A stretch of 6,975 nt of DNA from Parachlamydiaceae bacterium. GTDB lineage: Bacteria; Chlamydiota; Chlamydiia; Chlamydiales; Parachlamydiaceae. The notes beneath the pieces are model-generated. The model ran no database searches, was not told where the DNA came from, and saw only the letters and a list, made by a program, of their open reading frames with translations. Below are positions 1 through 6,906 of the stretch, one piece after another; the first letter of the stretch is position 1, and each line of letters opens with the position of its first letter. The stretch is taken from positions 1-6,975 of the forward strand of contig JAUXSJ010000051.1 in assembly GCA_030679615.1 (NCBI GenBank), given 5' to 3'. Both the position numbers and the translations under genes were made by a program.

Positions 1-328
1 GTTTTTCACGAATCGCAGGTATTAAATGAAGTAACTCATCACTTTCCCCACTTTTACTTAAAATAACAACTGTATCTTGAGAAGAAATCATCCCTAAATC
101 ACCATGCAATGCATCAGTAGGTGTAAAGTAAAATGCTCGAGTCCCTGTTGAAACCATTGTAAAGGCGATTTTTTTTGCAACGATTCCACTTTTACCAATT
201 CCTGTAAAAAAGATCATCCCTTGACTTTTCAATAAAAGTTGAGTGAGCCGCTCAATGGGTTCTAACTCTAAATTTTCAAAAAAATGATCTGTGCATTGAC
301 GCTGCTTATCAAGAAGTTCTTTTAACAT
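1..328 (-). CDS. kdsD: KdsD/KpsF-type arabinose-5-phosphate isomerase, N-terminal part (cut by the window edge)
   Basis: This gene starts at an ATG at 328 and runs leftward off the window, leaving 109 residues. The enzyme family interconverts ribulose 5-phosphate and arabinose 5-phosphate in the cytoplasm, the first step towards Kdo, the sugar of the LPS inner core. The visible part is the first half of a SIS (sugar isomerase) domain. The glycine-rich sugar-phosphate loop GIGKSG is at residues 43-48, with K46 in the place of the family's essential lysine. HGDLGM follows at 75-80, and the SIS serine motif SKSGES at 91-96. All three are in the order and spacing of KdsD/KpsF/GutQ proteins, which are about 320-330 residues long. 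The rest of the SIS domain and the paired CBS domains would lie to the left, so their presence cannot be checked. GutQ is the main alternative name. The Shine-Dalgarno is weak, but a clear promoter lies upstream. It is divergent from icd. Confidence 0.88.
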   Translation of the reverse strand, partial: MLKELLDKQRQCTDHFFENLELEPIERLTQLLLKSQGMIFFTGIGKSGIVAKKIAFTMVSTGTRAFYFTPTDALHGDLGMISSQDTVVILSKSGESDELLHLIPAIREK

Positions 329-357
329 TTCTACTCATAATTTAAGTTTCTGACTAG

Positions 358-386
358 ATAATAAAACACAAAGGGTTTAGTCTCAA
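358..386 (-). promoter_or_regulatory. Sigma70-like promoter for kdsD
   Basis: Read on the minus strand there is TTGAGA at 386-381 and TATTAT at 363-358, separated by exactly 17 bases. Each hexamer matches the sigma70 consensus at five of six positions. Transcription would start near 351, giving a 5' leader of about 23 bases before the kdsD ATG at 328. I see no comparably good promoter for icd in the same divergent gap (329-431). This is a consensus match only. Confidence 0.6.
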
Positions 387-417
387 GAGATACTTAATAG
401 CTGTAAACGTTTAATTT

Positions 418-426
418 GAGGAGGAG
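418..426 (+). promoter_or_regulatory. Strong Shine-Dalgarno of icd
   Basis: GAGGAGGAG lies five bases before the ATG at 432. It is by far the strongest ribosome binding site in the window and fixes the icd start. It suggests that icd is translated at a high level. Confidence 0.8.
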
Positions 427-431
427 AAAGA

Positions 432-1871
432 ATGGCGCATCGTACACCGATTACAATTGCTTCAGGAGATGGGATTGGACCTGAAATCATGGCGGCAACT
501 TTACATATTCTTAAGGAATCAGGGGCAGCTCTCGATATTCATGAAATTGAAATTGGTGAAAAAATTTATTTAAAAGGTGAACTTTCAGGTATTGAATCCT
601 CTAGTTGGGATGAAATTCGAAAAAGAAAAGTATTTTTAAAAGCCCCGATTACAACACCGCAAGGTGGCGGATTTAAAAGTTTAAACGTTAAAGTTCGAAC
701 AACATTAGGTTTATACGCTAATGTGCGTCCATGTATTTCATATTTTCCTTTCGTCCAAACAAAACATCCAGGAATGAATGTCGTCATTATTCGTGAAAAT
801 GAAGAAGATCTTTACATGGGAATTGAATACCGATTAAGTCCTCAAACTTATGAAGCTTTAAAAATATTAACAAGACCTGGATGCGAACGCATCATCCGTT
901 ATGCTTTTGAATATGCTTTGACTCATGAAAGAAAAAAAGTGACTTGTTTTACTAAAGATAACATTCTCAAATTATCTGATGGTCTCTTTCATAAAGTTTT
1001 TGAAGAAATTGGAGAAGAGTATCCTACATTAGAAAAAGAGCATTGGATTATTGATATTGGGGCTGCTAAATTAGCTGATACTCCAAATGCATTTGATGTG
1101 ATTGTGATGCCTAATTTATATGGAGATATTTTATCAGATGTAGCTGCCCAAATTGCAGGTTCAGTAGGTTTAGCAGGTTCTGCTAATATAGGAACAACAG
1201 GTGCTATGTTTGAAGCGATTCATGGATCAGCGCCTCGAAGAGCTGGGCAAAATTTGGCAAATCCTTCAGGGCTTTTATTAGCAGCAATTCAGATGCTTGT
1301 GTACATAAGACAACCTGAACCAGCTACTCTTATTCACAATGCCTGGTTAAAAACATTGGAAGACGGCATTCATACTTATGATATCTTTAGAAAAGAAACG
1401 AGCAAAAAGCAAGTCGGAACAAAAGAATTCGCTGAAGCTGTGATAGAGAGATTAGGACAGAAGCCAACACAATTTGAGCCTGTTCATTATTCGACTCCAA
1501 AACATATTCAACACAAAGAAAATCAACATCCTGATATTGCTGTTAAAAAGGAATTAAAAGGCGCCGATTATTTTATTCAATGGACAGATAGTTGTGAATC
1601 CTTAGCAACAAAACTCAAATCCATTAAGACTAATCTTTCCTTAATTATGATTAGCAATCGCGGGGTAAAAGTATGGCCAACCCAAATGCCTGAGACATTA
1701 TGTTCGGATATTTGGCGTTGTCGTTTTATGGCAAAAGATGAAAAAACTGTCATTCCGGCACATCAAATTGCTGAATTACTGAAAGAACTTATTCATATTA
1801 GTCTTGATGTCACACAAATGTGTAATTTATACGATTATGATGATAAGCCTGGGTATGTTTTGATGCAATAA
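432..1871 (+). CDS. icd: Isocitrate dehydrogenase, long Thermus/Rickettsia-type, probably NADP-dependent
   Basis: The enzyme decarboxylates isocitrate to 2-oxoglutarate in the TCA cycle, in the cytoplasm, as a homodimer. The protein has 479 residues. Its first roughly 345 residues form the isocitrate/isopropylmalate dehydrogenase fold. SGDGIGPEI is at 11-19. The substrate-binding stretch KSLNVKVR is at 82-89, where S83 aligns with the regulatory phosphoserine of the E. coli enzyme. R99 follows, then ENEEDLYMGIEY at 122-133 with catalytic Y128, and TKDN at 174-177 with catalytic K175. The metal-binding segment GDILSD at 231-236 carries D232 and D236, and the cofactor loop IHGSAPRRAG is at 263-272. 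Residues 350-479 form an extra C-terminal domain that E. coli Icd lacks but Thermus- and Rickettsia-type enzymes carry; ISNRG and CSDIWRCRF are its recognisable parts. Residues 269-270 are Arg-Arg where E. coli has the NADP-selecting Lys-Tyr, so NADP use is likely but inferred. It is monocistronic, convergent with smc. Confidence 0.93.
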   Translation: MAHRTPITIASGDGIGPEIMAATLHILKESGAALDIHEIEIGEKIYLKGELSGIESSSWDEIRKRKVFLKAPITTPQGGGFKSLNVKVRTTLGLYANVRPCISYFPFVQTKHPGMNVVIIRENEEDLYMGIEYRLSPQTYEALKILTRPGCERIIRYAFEYALTHERKKVTCFTKDNILKLSDGLFHKVFEEIGEEYPTLEKEHWIIDIGAAKLADTPNAFDVIVMPNLYGDILSDVAAQIAGSVGLAGSANIGTTGAMFEAIHGSAPRRAGQNLANPSGLLLAAIQMLVYIRQPEPATLIHNAWLKTLEDGIHTYDIFRKETSKKQVGTKEFAEAVIERLGQKPTQFEPVHYSTPKHIQHKENQHPDIAVKKELKGADYFIQWTDSCESLATKLKSIKTNLSLIMISNRGVKVWPTQMPETLCSDIWRCRFMAKDEKTVIPAHQIAELLKELIHISLDVTQMCNLYDYDDKPGYVLMQ

Positions 1872-1880
1872 AAACGCATC

Positions 1881-1969
1881 GGGGTCTGGCTTGTGATTTG
1901 TAATTTGAAATTTACACAAGATTTTTTCTAAAATTCATTTTTCAAATTGCAAATCGCATGCCTGACCCC
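1881..1969 (+). repeat. REP-like hairpin element, copy A (89 bp)
   Basis: This starts nine bases after the icd stop codon. The two 30-base arms, 1881-1910 and 1940-1969, are imperfect inverted repeats that match at 26 of 30 positions around a loop of about 29 bases. Both ends are GGGGTC. Inside each arm is a 7-base unit, TGYGATT, repeated in tandem. Read as plus-strand RNA, two of the four arm differences become G-U pairs and two are U-U mismatches. The GGGGTC(A/T)GGC end resembles REP sequences associated with IS200-like REP-associated transposases (RAYTs) in other bacteria, but no transposase is in the window. There is no T-tract after the hairpin, so it is not a textbook intrinsic terminator. 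Confidence 0.85.
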
Positions 1970-1995
1970 GGGAAGCAAAACATCGTGACAGTATC

Positions 1996-2084
1996 GGGGT
2001 CAGGCATGCGATTTGCGATTTGAGATAATGGATTTTTTTACAGTTTTGCTTAGATCTCAAATCACAAATCACAAGCCAGACCCC
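1996..2084 (-). repeat. REP-like hairpin element, copy B (89 bp, inverted relative to copy A)
   Basis: This copy has the same 89-base length as copy A but the opposite orientation. Its arms are 1996-2025 and 2055-2084, again matching at 26 of 30 positions. The arm next to smc matches the arm of copy A next to icd, differing at only two of 30 bases, and the two inner arms also differ at only those two positions. The loops are unrelated in sequence. The last base, 2084, is also the third base of the smc TAG stop codon. Together with copy A it makes a palindromic region of 204 bases around a 26-base centre (1970-1995). The pair may act as a two-way transcript end or 3'-end protector for the convergent genes; this role is inferred. 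Confidence 0.85.
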
Positions 2085-5000
2085 TATTCCACATGACAAG
2101 CTTCTTTACGTGCAAATTCTAAGGATAACAATTTCGATACACCCTTTTCTTCCATCGACACTCCAAACAAAACATCTCCAATAGCCATCGTGCGTTTGTT
2201 ATGTGTAATAATTAAAAATTGGCAGCGATCCACAAAATGTTTCACAACATTCACAAATCGATCCACATTCGCATCATCCAAAGGAGCGTCAATTTCATCA
2301 AGAATACAAAATGGAGCGGGTTTCACTTCAAAAATAGCAAAAAGTAAGGCCACTGCTGTTAAACATTTTTCACCACCAGATAACAATGAAATGGACCGCA
2401 TTTGCTTACCTGGGGGCTTTGCACTGATTTCTATTCCCGCTTCTAAAAGATCATTAGAATCCGTTAATTGCAAATCAGCTTCACCTCCATTAAATAAAAT
2501 CTGAAAATTTTTCTGGAAATTAAGCCTAATCGCATCAAAAGTCACTTTAAACAATTGGCGGCATTCTTCGTCCAATTGACGAATGATTTCAATTAACTCT
2601 GCTTTTGAAATCTCCATGTCATCCATTTGCTGTTTCAAAAACACAAAGCGTACTTGTTGTTTTTCTAACTCTTCAATCGCTGTTAGGTTTACGTCTCCAG
2701 CGCTTTCAATAAGTTTTTTCAATCGATTAATTTCTTTTTCAATGCTATCTAATGTCTGTTGAATGGGTAAATCGAGTTTTATTGCCTCTTCGATGGTCAA
2801 TTGGAACCTTGTCATTAATTCATTTTCAATACCTTGCCCACCTACTTGCTGTTGAGCAATTTGAATGCGCAGCTGATTTAAATCCTGTTCTACTTTTTTC
2901 AAATCATCTTGATGGATTAAACACTGTTTTTCAGTTTGAAGAAGTTGGTCCGCAAGTTCTTTTCTTTGTTTTTCTTTTTCTGAATAGGATTCTTTAAAGC
3001 CTTGAAGCTCTTTTTCAATGCATTGAATCTTTATCGTCCCACTTGATTCTTGATCTTTTAAAATAATCAATTGCTCATCTAATTCAATATTTTCGTCTTC
3101 AATGCGAAGGACTTGTCGTTGATCATCGTGATCTTGTATATCGATTACTTTTGATTGATGAAGTAATTGTTGTCTTTGATCCGCTAGTTGATGGTATTGA
3201 AAACCTTTTTCTTTTTGATCTTGTTGTTGTTTTTTTAGGGAAAATTCTTCTCGAGTGAGATCTTTTTCTAAGTGATCTTTATCTTCTTGCAAATAAATCA
3301 AATCTGATTGGGATTTAAGAAACTGTTTTTCTAATTCCAATAATTTCTTTCTACTTTCCTCGATGATATTAATTAAGGCATCTAAATCAGATTGAGTACT
3401 TTCTTGATCTTTTTTATTTTTTTCAAAGTCGGCTATTGTTTTTTGAAGATTGAAATTTGCTTCAACTAATTTCATTTCATCGCGACGAAGCATTTTATCC
3501 ACTTCGCTTCTTTCTTCTAAAAGTTGTGTACGACGTAAGCCCAAAGACAAAACAAATTTTTCTTTCACTTGAAGTTCACTTTCTTGCAGAGAAAGATCTT
3601 CATCAAGTTTTTTTAATTCTAATTCTCTTAAAAAAACTTGATTTTCACTGGCTAAACTTTTAAATAAAACACCACGATGATCGATAAATGATCCATTTAA
3701 ACACCACCCTCCAGCACATTTACCTTTGGATATCAGCTCGAATGCCTGGTCAGGATTTTCTACCATTTCAATGGATTGAAGAAAATGTCTTGTAAACGGA
3801 TGATCAGTAATATGATTTAAGAGAGAATGATCTTTAACTTTATTTTCATTCGTTTGTTTTTCTATCCATTCTAAACAGATTAAAGAGTAATCTTGCAATT
3901 GATGCGCTTCTGCAAAATCAATGACTTTTTTAAAGTCCGCCTTTGTTTGAACAACCAAGGTTTGAGAATAGGCTCTTAAGATAATTGCTAAAGCATCTGC
4001 AACTTTTTCATTGGCATTAAAAAATTCATAAAGTGGCCGCAAGGTTGAAAACAAAGGACTTTTTGCATCTGATGTTTCTTTCAAAAGCAACTTACTACCT
4101 GAGGAAAATCCTTCATGTGCTTCTCGCATTGACAAAAGAACCTTTTGCCTTGCTTTTCCTTCCATGACACCATTCTTCAATAACTGAAGATTTTGATTAG
4201 CAGCTTCATAGTCTTTTACTAATAACTGAATCTCATCCTCATAGTGCTCTAATCGATCTTTATGAGAATCTACTTGCGAAGATATATTTTGTAATTGATG
4301 TTGTCGTTCTTGAACCTTAAGATTGAAATGCCTTTCGTCTTCTTTAAACTGCTCTAAACGATGTATTAAATTTTTTTGTCTTTCAATTTGATTTTCTTGT
4401 CTTACTTCAGACTGCTTTAGATCGCTTTGATATTGACTATTTTCTTGAAGACATTTAACAAAATTCTGCTGTTTTGTGGTCAATTCTTGCCGGAATTTTG
4501 TCATTTTTTCTTCTTGAATTTTCACTTGATCTTGTTGAATCTTCCATTCAGATTCAGCTTGACTCCAGTCTTCTTCAAGTATTTTTATTTTTCTTTCAAA
4601 ATCATTTTTAGCCTTATGACGACTTATGCGGGCTAATTCTAACTCTTCAAATTGTTGCTTTAATTTTTTCTTTCTTAATTGAGATTCAACTAAACGCTGT
4701 TGACAATTTTGAATACTCCTATTTTCTAATTCAAATTGCCCTTTGAGGGTTAGTATTTTTTCATTTTGTAATCTCAATTCATGGTCACATTGTTGCAGTG
4801 TCGTTTTGAAGTGCTCGCTTTTTTCTTTCCAACTAAGATTATCTTGGGATAGTATGTGAAATTTTTCGACTTGTTTATCTTCTTTTTGACTTAATTCAGA
4901 AGATTTTTTTTCAAATGTTTTCCATTTATGAAGGTAAAAAGTTTTTTCGAATTTTTCTAATTGAACGTGATAATTTTTATAAACAACTGCTTTTTCAGCC

Positions 5001-5623
5001 TGTTCCTCAAGAGTGCGAATTTGTTGATCAACCTCTTTATGGATATCCTTTACCCGTGATAAATTTAAATCGGCCTGTTCTAATCTTTTAACAGATTCTT
5101 TTTTTCGCTGTAAGAACCGAAGTATTCCGGCAGCTTCTTCAAAAATATATCTTCGTTCATTAGGGGTATAATTAATGACTTGGTCTAGCTTACCTTGTTC
5201 AAATATTGAAAAAGCATTCCTCCCAACACCTGAATCTAAAAATAGCCCTTGTAAGTCCTTTAAACGTACTTGATTCCCATTGAGAAAATATTCAGACTCT
5301 CCGCTTCGATGCATACGTCTTGTAACAGTGATTTCTTCATAATCGATAGGTAATTTTCCATCAATGTCCGTCAACGTTAATGATACTTCAGCGTAATTCA
5401 AAGGTTGTCGACGTTGTGATCCAGCAAAAATCACATCCAACATTTTTCCGCCTCTCATGGCTTTGGCAGACTGCTCACCAAAAACCCATCTAAACGCATC
5501 TGAAATATTCGATTTTCCACACCCATTTGGACCTACAATACAAGTGATTCCTGGAACAAAATCCAAAGTGGTTTTTTCTGCAAAAGATTTAAACCCAAAA
5601 ATCGACATTTTTTTTAATCGCAT
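2084..5623 (-). CDS. smc: Chromosome partition protein SMC
   Basis: This is a structural-maintenance-of-chromosomes ATPase, which as a homodimer with ScpA/ScpB loads on DNA and helps compact and segregate the chromosome. The 1179 residues are the usual length. The N-terminal head carries FGFKSF at 9-14, Walker A GPNGCGKS at 31-38, and an R-loop/Q-loop-like region at 131-150 (SGVGR, then EQGK). FEEAAGI at 161-167 marks the head-to-coil junction. A long Gln/Glu/Lys-rich coiled coil runs from about 170 to 495. The hinge is about 500-655, and the return coil runs to about 1000. The C-terminal head has the ABC signature LLSGGEK at 1080-1086 and Walker B CILDEIDAPL at 1106-1115, with E1110 catalytic. 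The hinge lacks the usual double-glycine patch; around 643-655 only one glycine is kept. The start at 5623 is supported by GAGAGG at 5636-5631 and by the family's usual N-terminus. It lies 34 bases after slyB. The stop abuts repeat copy B. Confidence 0.95.
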   Translation of the reverse strand: MRLKKMSIFGFKSFAEKTTLDFVPGITCIVGPNGCGKSNISDAFRWVFGEQSAKAMRGGKMLDVIFAGSQRRQPLNYAEVSLTLTDIDGKLPIDYEEITVTRRMHRSGESEYFLNGNQVRLKDLQGLFLDSGVGRNAFSIFEQGKLDQVINYTPNERRYIFEEAAGILRFLQRKKESVKRLEQADLNLSRVKDIHKEVDQQIRTLEEQAEKAVVYKNYHVQLEKFEKTFYLHKWKTFEKKSSELSQKEDKQVEKFHILSQDNLSWKEKSEHFKTTLQQCDHELRLQNEKILTLKGQFELENRSIQNCQQRLVESQLRKKKLKQQFEELELARISRHKAKNDFERKIKILEEDWSQAESEWKIQQDQVKIQEEKMTKFRQELTTKQQNFVKCLQENSQYQSDLKQSEVRQENQIERQKNLIHRLEQFKEDERHFNLKVQERQHQLQNISSQVDSHKDRLEHYEDEIQLLVKDYEAANQNLQLLKNGVMEGKARQKVLLSMREAHEGFSSGSKLLLKETSDAKSPLFSTLRPLYEFFNANEKVADALAIILRAYSQTLVVQTKADFKKVIDFAEAHQLQDYSLICLEWIEKQTNENKVKDHSLLNHITDHPFTRHFLQSIEMVENPDQAFELISKGKCAGGWCLNGSFIDHRGVLFKSLASENQVFLRELELKKLDEDLSLQESELQVKEKFVLSLGLRRTQLLEERSEVDKMLRRDEMKLVEANFNLQKTIADFEKNKKDQESTQSDLDALINIIEESRKKLLELEKQFLKSQSDLIYLQEDKDHLEKDLTREEFSLKKQQQDQKEKGFQYHQLADQRQQLLHQSKVIDIQDHDDQRQVLRIEDENIELDEQLIILKDQESSGTIKIQCIEKELQGFKESYSEKEKQRKELADQLLQTEKQCLIHQDDLKKVEQDLNQLRIQIAQQQVGGQGIENELMTRFQLTIEEAIKLDLPIQQTLDSIEKEINRLKKLIESAGDVNLTAIEELEKQQVRFVFLKQQMDDMEISKAELIEIIRQLDEECRQLFKVTFDAIRLNFQKNFQILFNGGEADLQLTDSNDLLEAGIEISAKPPGKQMRSISLLSGGEKCLTAVALLFAIFEVKPAPFCILDEIDAPLDDANVDRFVNVVKHFVDRCQFLIITHNKRTMAIGDVLFGVSMEEKGVSKLLSLEFARKEACHVE

Positions 5624-5630
5624 GCCCTAT

Positions 5631-5636
5631 CCTCTC
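5631..5636 (-). promoter_or_regulatory. Shine-Dalgarno of smc
   Basis: GAGAGG on the minus strand lies seven bases before the smc ATG at 5623. It supports this start over the internal Met at residue 6, which would cut the first conserved strand of the SMC head. No promoter is evident in the 34-base gap to slyB, which favours cotranscription. Confidence 0.6.
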
Positions 5637-5657
5637 GTAATGAGATCTCTAGATTAA

Positions 5658-6152
5658 TTAGTAGTATTGAGGTGTAATACGTGAGCGACCACAAGGACTA
5701 GCAAGCACATAAACCGGTTGACCAATCTGAAAACACTCGTCGTTACCCTGAACAATTGTCAATAAACCTCCATTGTTCAATTCCACAACATATTCCATGC
5801 CAGTTTGCGTCTTTAATTTTTTTTCAACCAATGAACCTGCAATCGCACCGGCTACAGCACCTAAAGCAGTTGGAGCTAGATTACCCCTTCCAATAGCGCT
5901 TCCAAGCACACCCCCTGTAACTCCACCAGCGACTACCCCTGCTTCGTTATCCCCTAATTGATCACCATGCTCAACAACGACTTCTCGCATACTACGAATA
6001 ACCCCGGCATAAGTTATAGAAATTTCACCAACTTGACGTGCAGAATAAACATCGCTAGAAATTTGTCTTGCACAAGATGAAAAGCAAAGAATTAAACTTA
6101 ACAAACCAAATAAACAAATACTTGTATGAAAAAAATTTTTTTGAATTTTCAT
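5658..6152 (-). CDS. slyB: SlyB-like outer-membrane lipoprotein with glycine zipper (17 kDa surface antigen family)
   Basis: This is a 164-residue exported lipoprotein. The N-terminus has a short basic region (KIQK), a hydrophobic stretch at about 11-23 and a lipobox-like FSSC ending at C27, the predicted lipidated cysteine. The Phe at -3 is a slightly loose match to the lipobox. After it, SSDVYSARQVGEI (32-44) matches the start of mature SlyB proteins. A glycine zipper of two short hydrophobic segments follows at about 71-88 and 96-109, with GxxxG-like spacing typical of the Rick_17kDa_Anti/glycine-zipper 2TM family. The C-terminal domain (119-164) has the family's VQGN...GQPVYVLAS pattern. 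SlyB proteins sit in the outer membrane and are linked to envelope integrity; the role here is inferred. AAGG at 6162-6159 gives a ribosome binding site. The gene is first in a probable slyB-smc transcript and divergent from the HAD gene. Two extra cysteines, C140 and C154, could form a disulfide. Confidence 0.85.
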   Translation of the reverse strand: MKIQKNFFHTSICLFGLLSLILCFSSCARQISSDVYSARQVGEISITYAGVIRSMREVVVEHGDQLGDNEAGVVAGGVTGGVLGSAIGRGNLAPTALGAVAGAIAGSLVEKKLKTQTGMEYVVELNNGGLLTIVQGNDECFQIGQPVYVLASPCGRSRITPQYY

Positions 6153-6188
6153 TTCCTACCTTATAATTATGAATTTTATTGAAAATAG

Positions 6189-6197
6189 AGTATACCA
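6189..6197 (-). promoter_or_regulatory. Candidate extended -10 promoter for slyB (and smc)
   Basis: On the minus strand TGGTATACT (6197-6189) contains the extended -10 TGn motif followed by TATACT, five of six to consensus. The -35 region is poor (TTCATT at 6217-6212, 17 bases away), as is usual for extended -10 promoters. Transcription would begin about 30 bases before the slyB ATG. This is a consensus match only. No clear promoter for the divergent HAD gene was found in the same 76-base gap. Confidence 0.4.
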
Positions 6198-6228
6198 GAT
6201 TCCTATTAGAAAATGAAGAAATAGATGG

Positions 6229-6846
6229 ATGAACATGGAAACAAAAAACTCTAATTCTGTGATTGCTGTTTTTGACTTTGATCACACTCTTATTAACTGT
6301 GACTCTTTGATTCCAGCGCTAATTTATATGAATGGATTTTGGAAAACCAGTGCTGAATTTTTTTTAATCGTCCCAAAAGCGATTCAATATTTTTTTGGTA
6401 AAACTTCAAGACAAGAAATTAAAGAAGAAATTTTATCGAGGACAATTAAGGGCTTACTTATCGAAGAAGTTAAGAAAAAGGGCAAACAATTTGCAGACAA
6501 TAGGCTTGATCGCTATTTAAAACCAGAAGCCTTAAAACAACTACAGTGGCATCAATCTCAGGGTCATCGATGTCTTCTTATCAGTGCTTCCCTAGATTTT
6601 TATTTAGAACCATGGGCAGCTCGTCATGGGTTTGAAAAAGTTATATGTTCTCGTTTAGAAATTTCTCCTGAAAATAAAGTCACAGGAAAATTATTAGGTT
6701 TAAATTGCTGGGGCATCGAAAAAAAATTGCGATTTTTATCCTATGCTGGTCCAAAAGAAAATTATCAATTATACATGTATGGGGATAGTTTGGGTGATAT
6801 GGATCTGTTAGAAATCGCCGATTTTCCTTTCTATCGCACTTTTTAA
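6229..6846 (+). CDS. HAD superfamily subfamily IB phosphatase (SerB-like)
   Basis: This is a 205-residue haloacid dehalogenase-type phosphatase, probably cytoplasmic and Mg-dependent. All four HAD motifs are present. Motif I is FDFDHTL at 15-21, with nucleophile D16 and acid D18. The motif II serine is S119 in LLISAS (116-121). The motif III lysine is K165 or K166. Motif IV is GDSLGD at 185-190. The helical cap between motifs I and II, about 25-100, is the hallmark of subfamily IB, which includes phosphoserine phosphatase SerB. The DFDHTL form of motif I and the PFYRTF ending fit the poorly characterised SerB-like group rather than true SerB, so the substrate is unknown. The start is uncertain: Met1 at 6229 and Met3 at 6235 both lack a good Shine-Dalgarno, and only a weak purine run (GAAGAAA) precedes them. 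The gene is divergent from slyB and ends six bases before a 9-bp tandem repeat. Confidence 0.85.
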   Translation: MNMETKNSNSVIAVFDFDHTLINCDSLIPALIYMNGFWKTSAEFFLIVPKAIQYFFGKTSRQEIKEEILSRTIKGLLIEEVKKKGKQFADNRLDRYLKPEALKQLQWHQSQGHRCLLISASLDFYLEPWAARHGFEKVICSRLEISPENKVTGKLLGLNCWGIEKKLRFLSYAGPKENYQLYMYGDSLGDMDLLEIADFPFYRTF

Positions 6847-6852
6847 GTATCA

Positions 6853-6906
6853 GGGACTCAAGGGACTCAAGGGACTCAAGGGACTCAAGGGACTCAAGGG
6901 ACTCAA
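6853..6906 (+). repeat. Tandem repeat, six perfect 9-bp units
   Basis: Six uninterrupted identical copies of GGGACTCAA occupy 54 bases, followed by GG of a seventh. The array begins six bases after the HAD stop codon. It is GC-richer than its surroundings. Perfect identity suggests recent slippage, so copy number probably varies between strains. The 9-base unit keeps frame, and on the minus strand it would read as Leu-Glu-Ser repeats, but I see no convincing gene there. Confidence 0.97.

Noticed and set aside
1881..2084. Classical intrinsic terminators between icd and smc
   Set aside because: The hairpins are long enough, but no T-tract follows either of them and the loops are about 29 bases. 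I kept them as REP-like repeats with only a possible end-of-transcript role.
1881..2084. CRISPR array or insertion sequence
   Set aside because: There are only two units, in opposite orientation, with no spacers of equal length between direct repeats. There is no transposase open frame and no convincing target-site duplication.
2190..2504. Plus-strand open frame inside smc
   Set aside because: It is antisense to the conserved SMC C-terminal head; the reading is explained by the smc codons.
6055..6285. Minus-strand open frame overlapping the slyB start
   Set aside because: It overlaps the slyB signal peptide region in another frame and the HAD start. Its composition is that of AT-rich noise and it matches no family.
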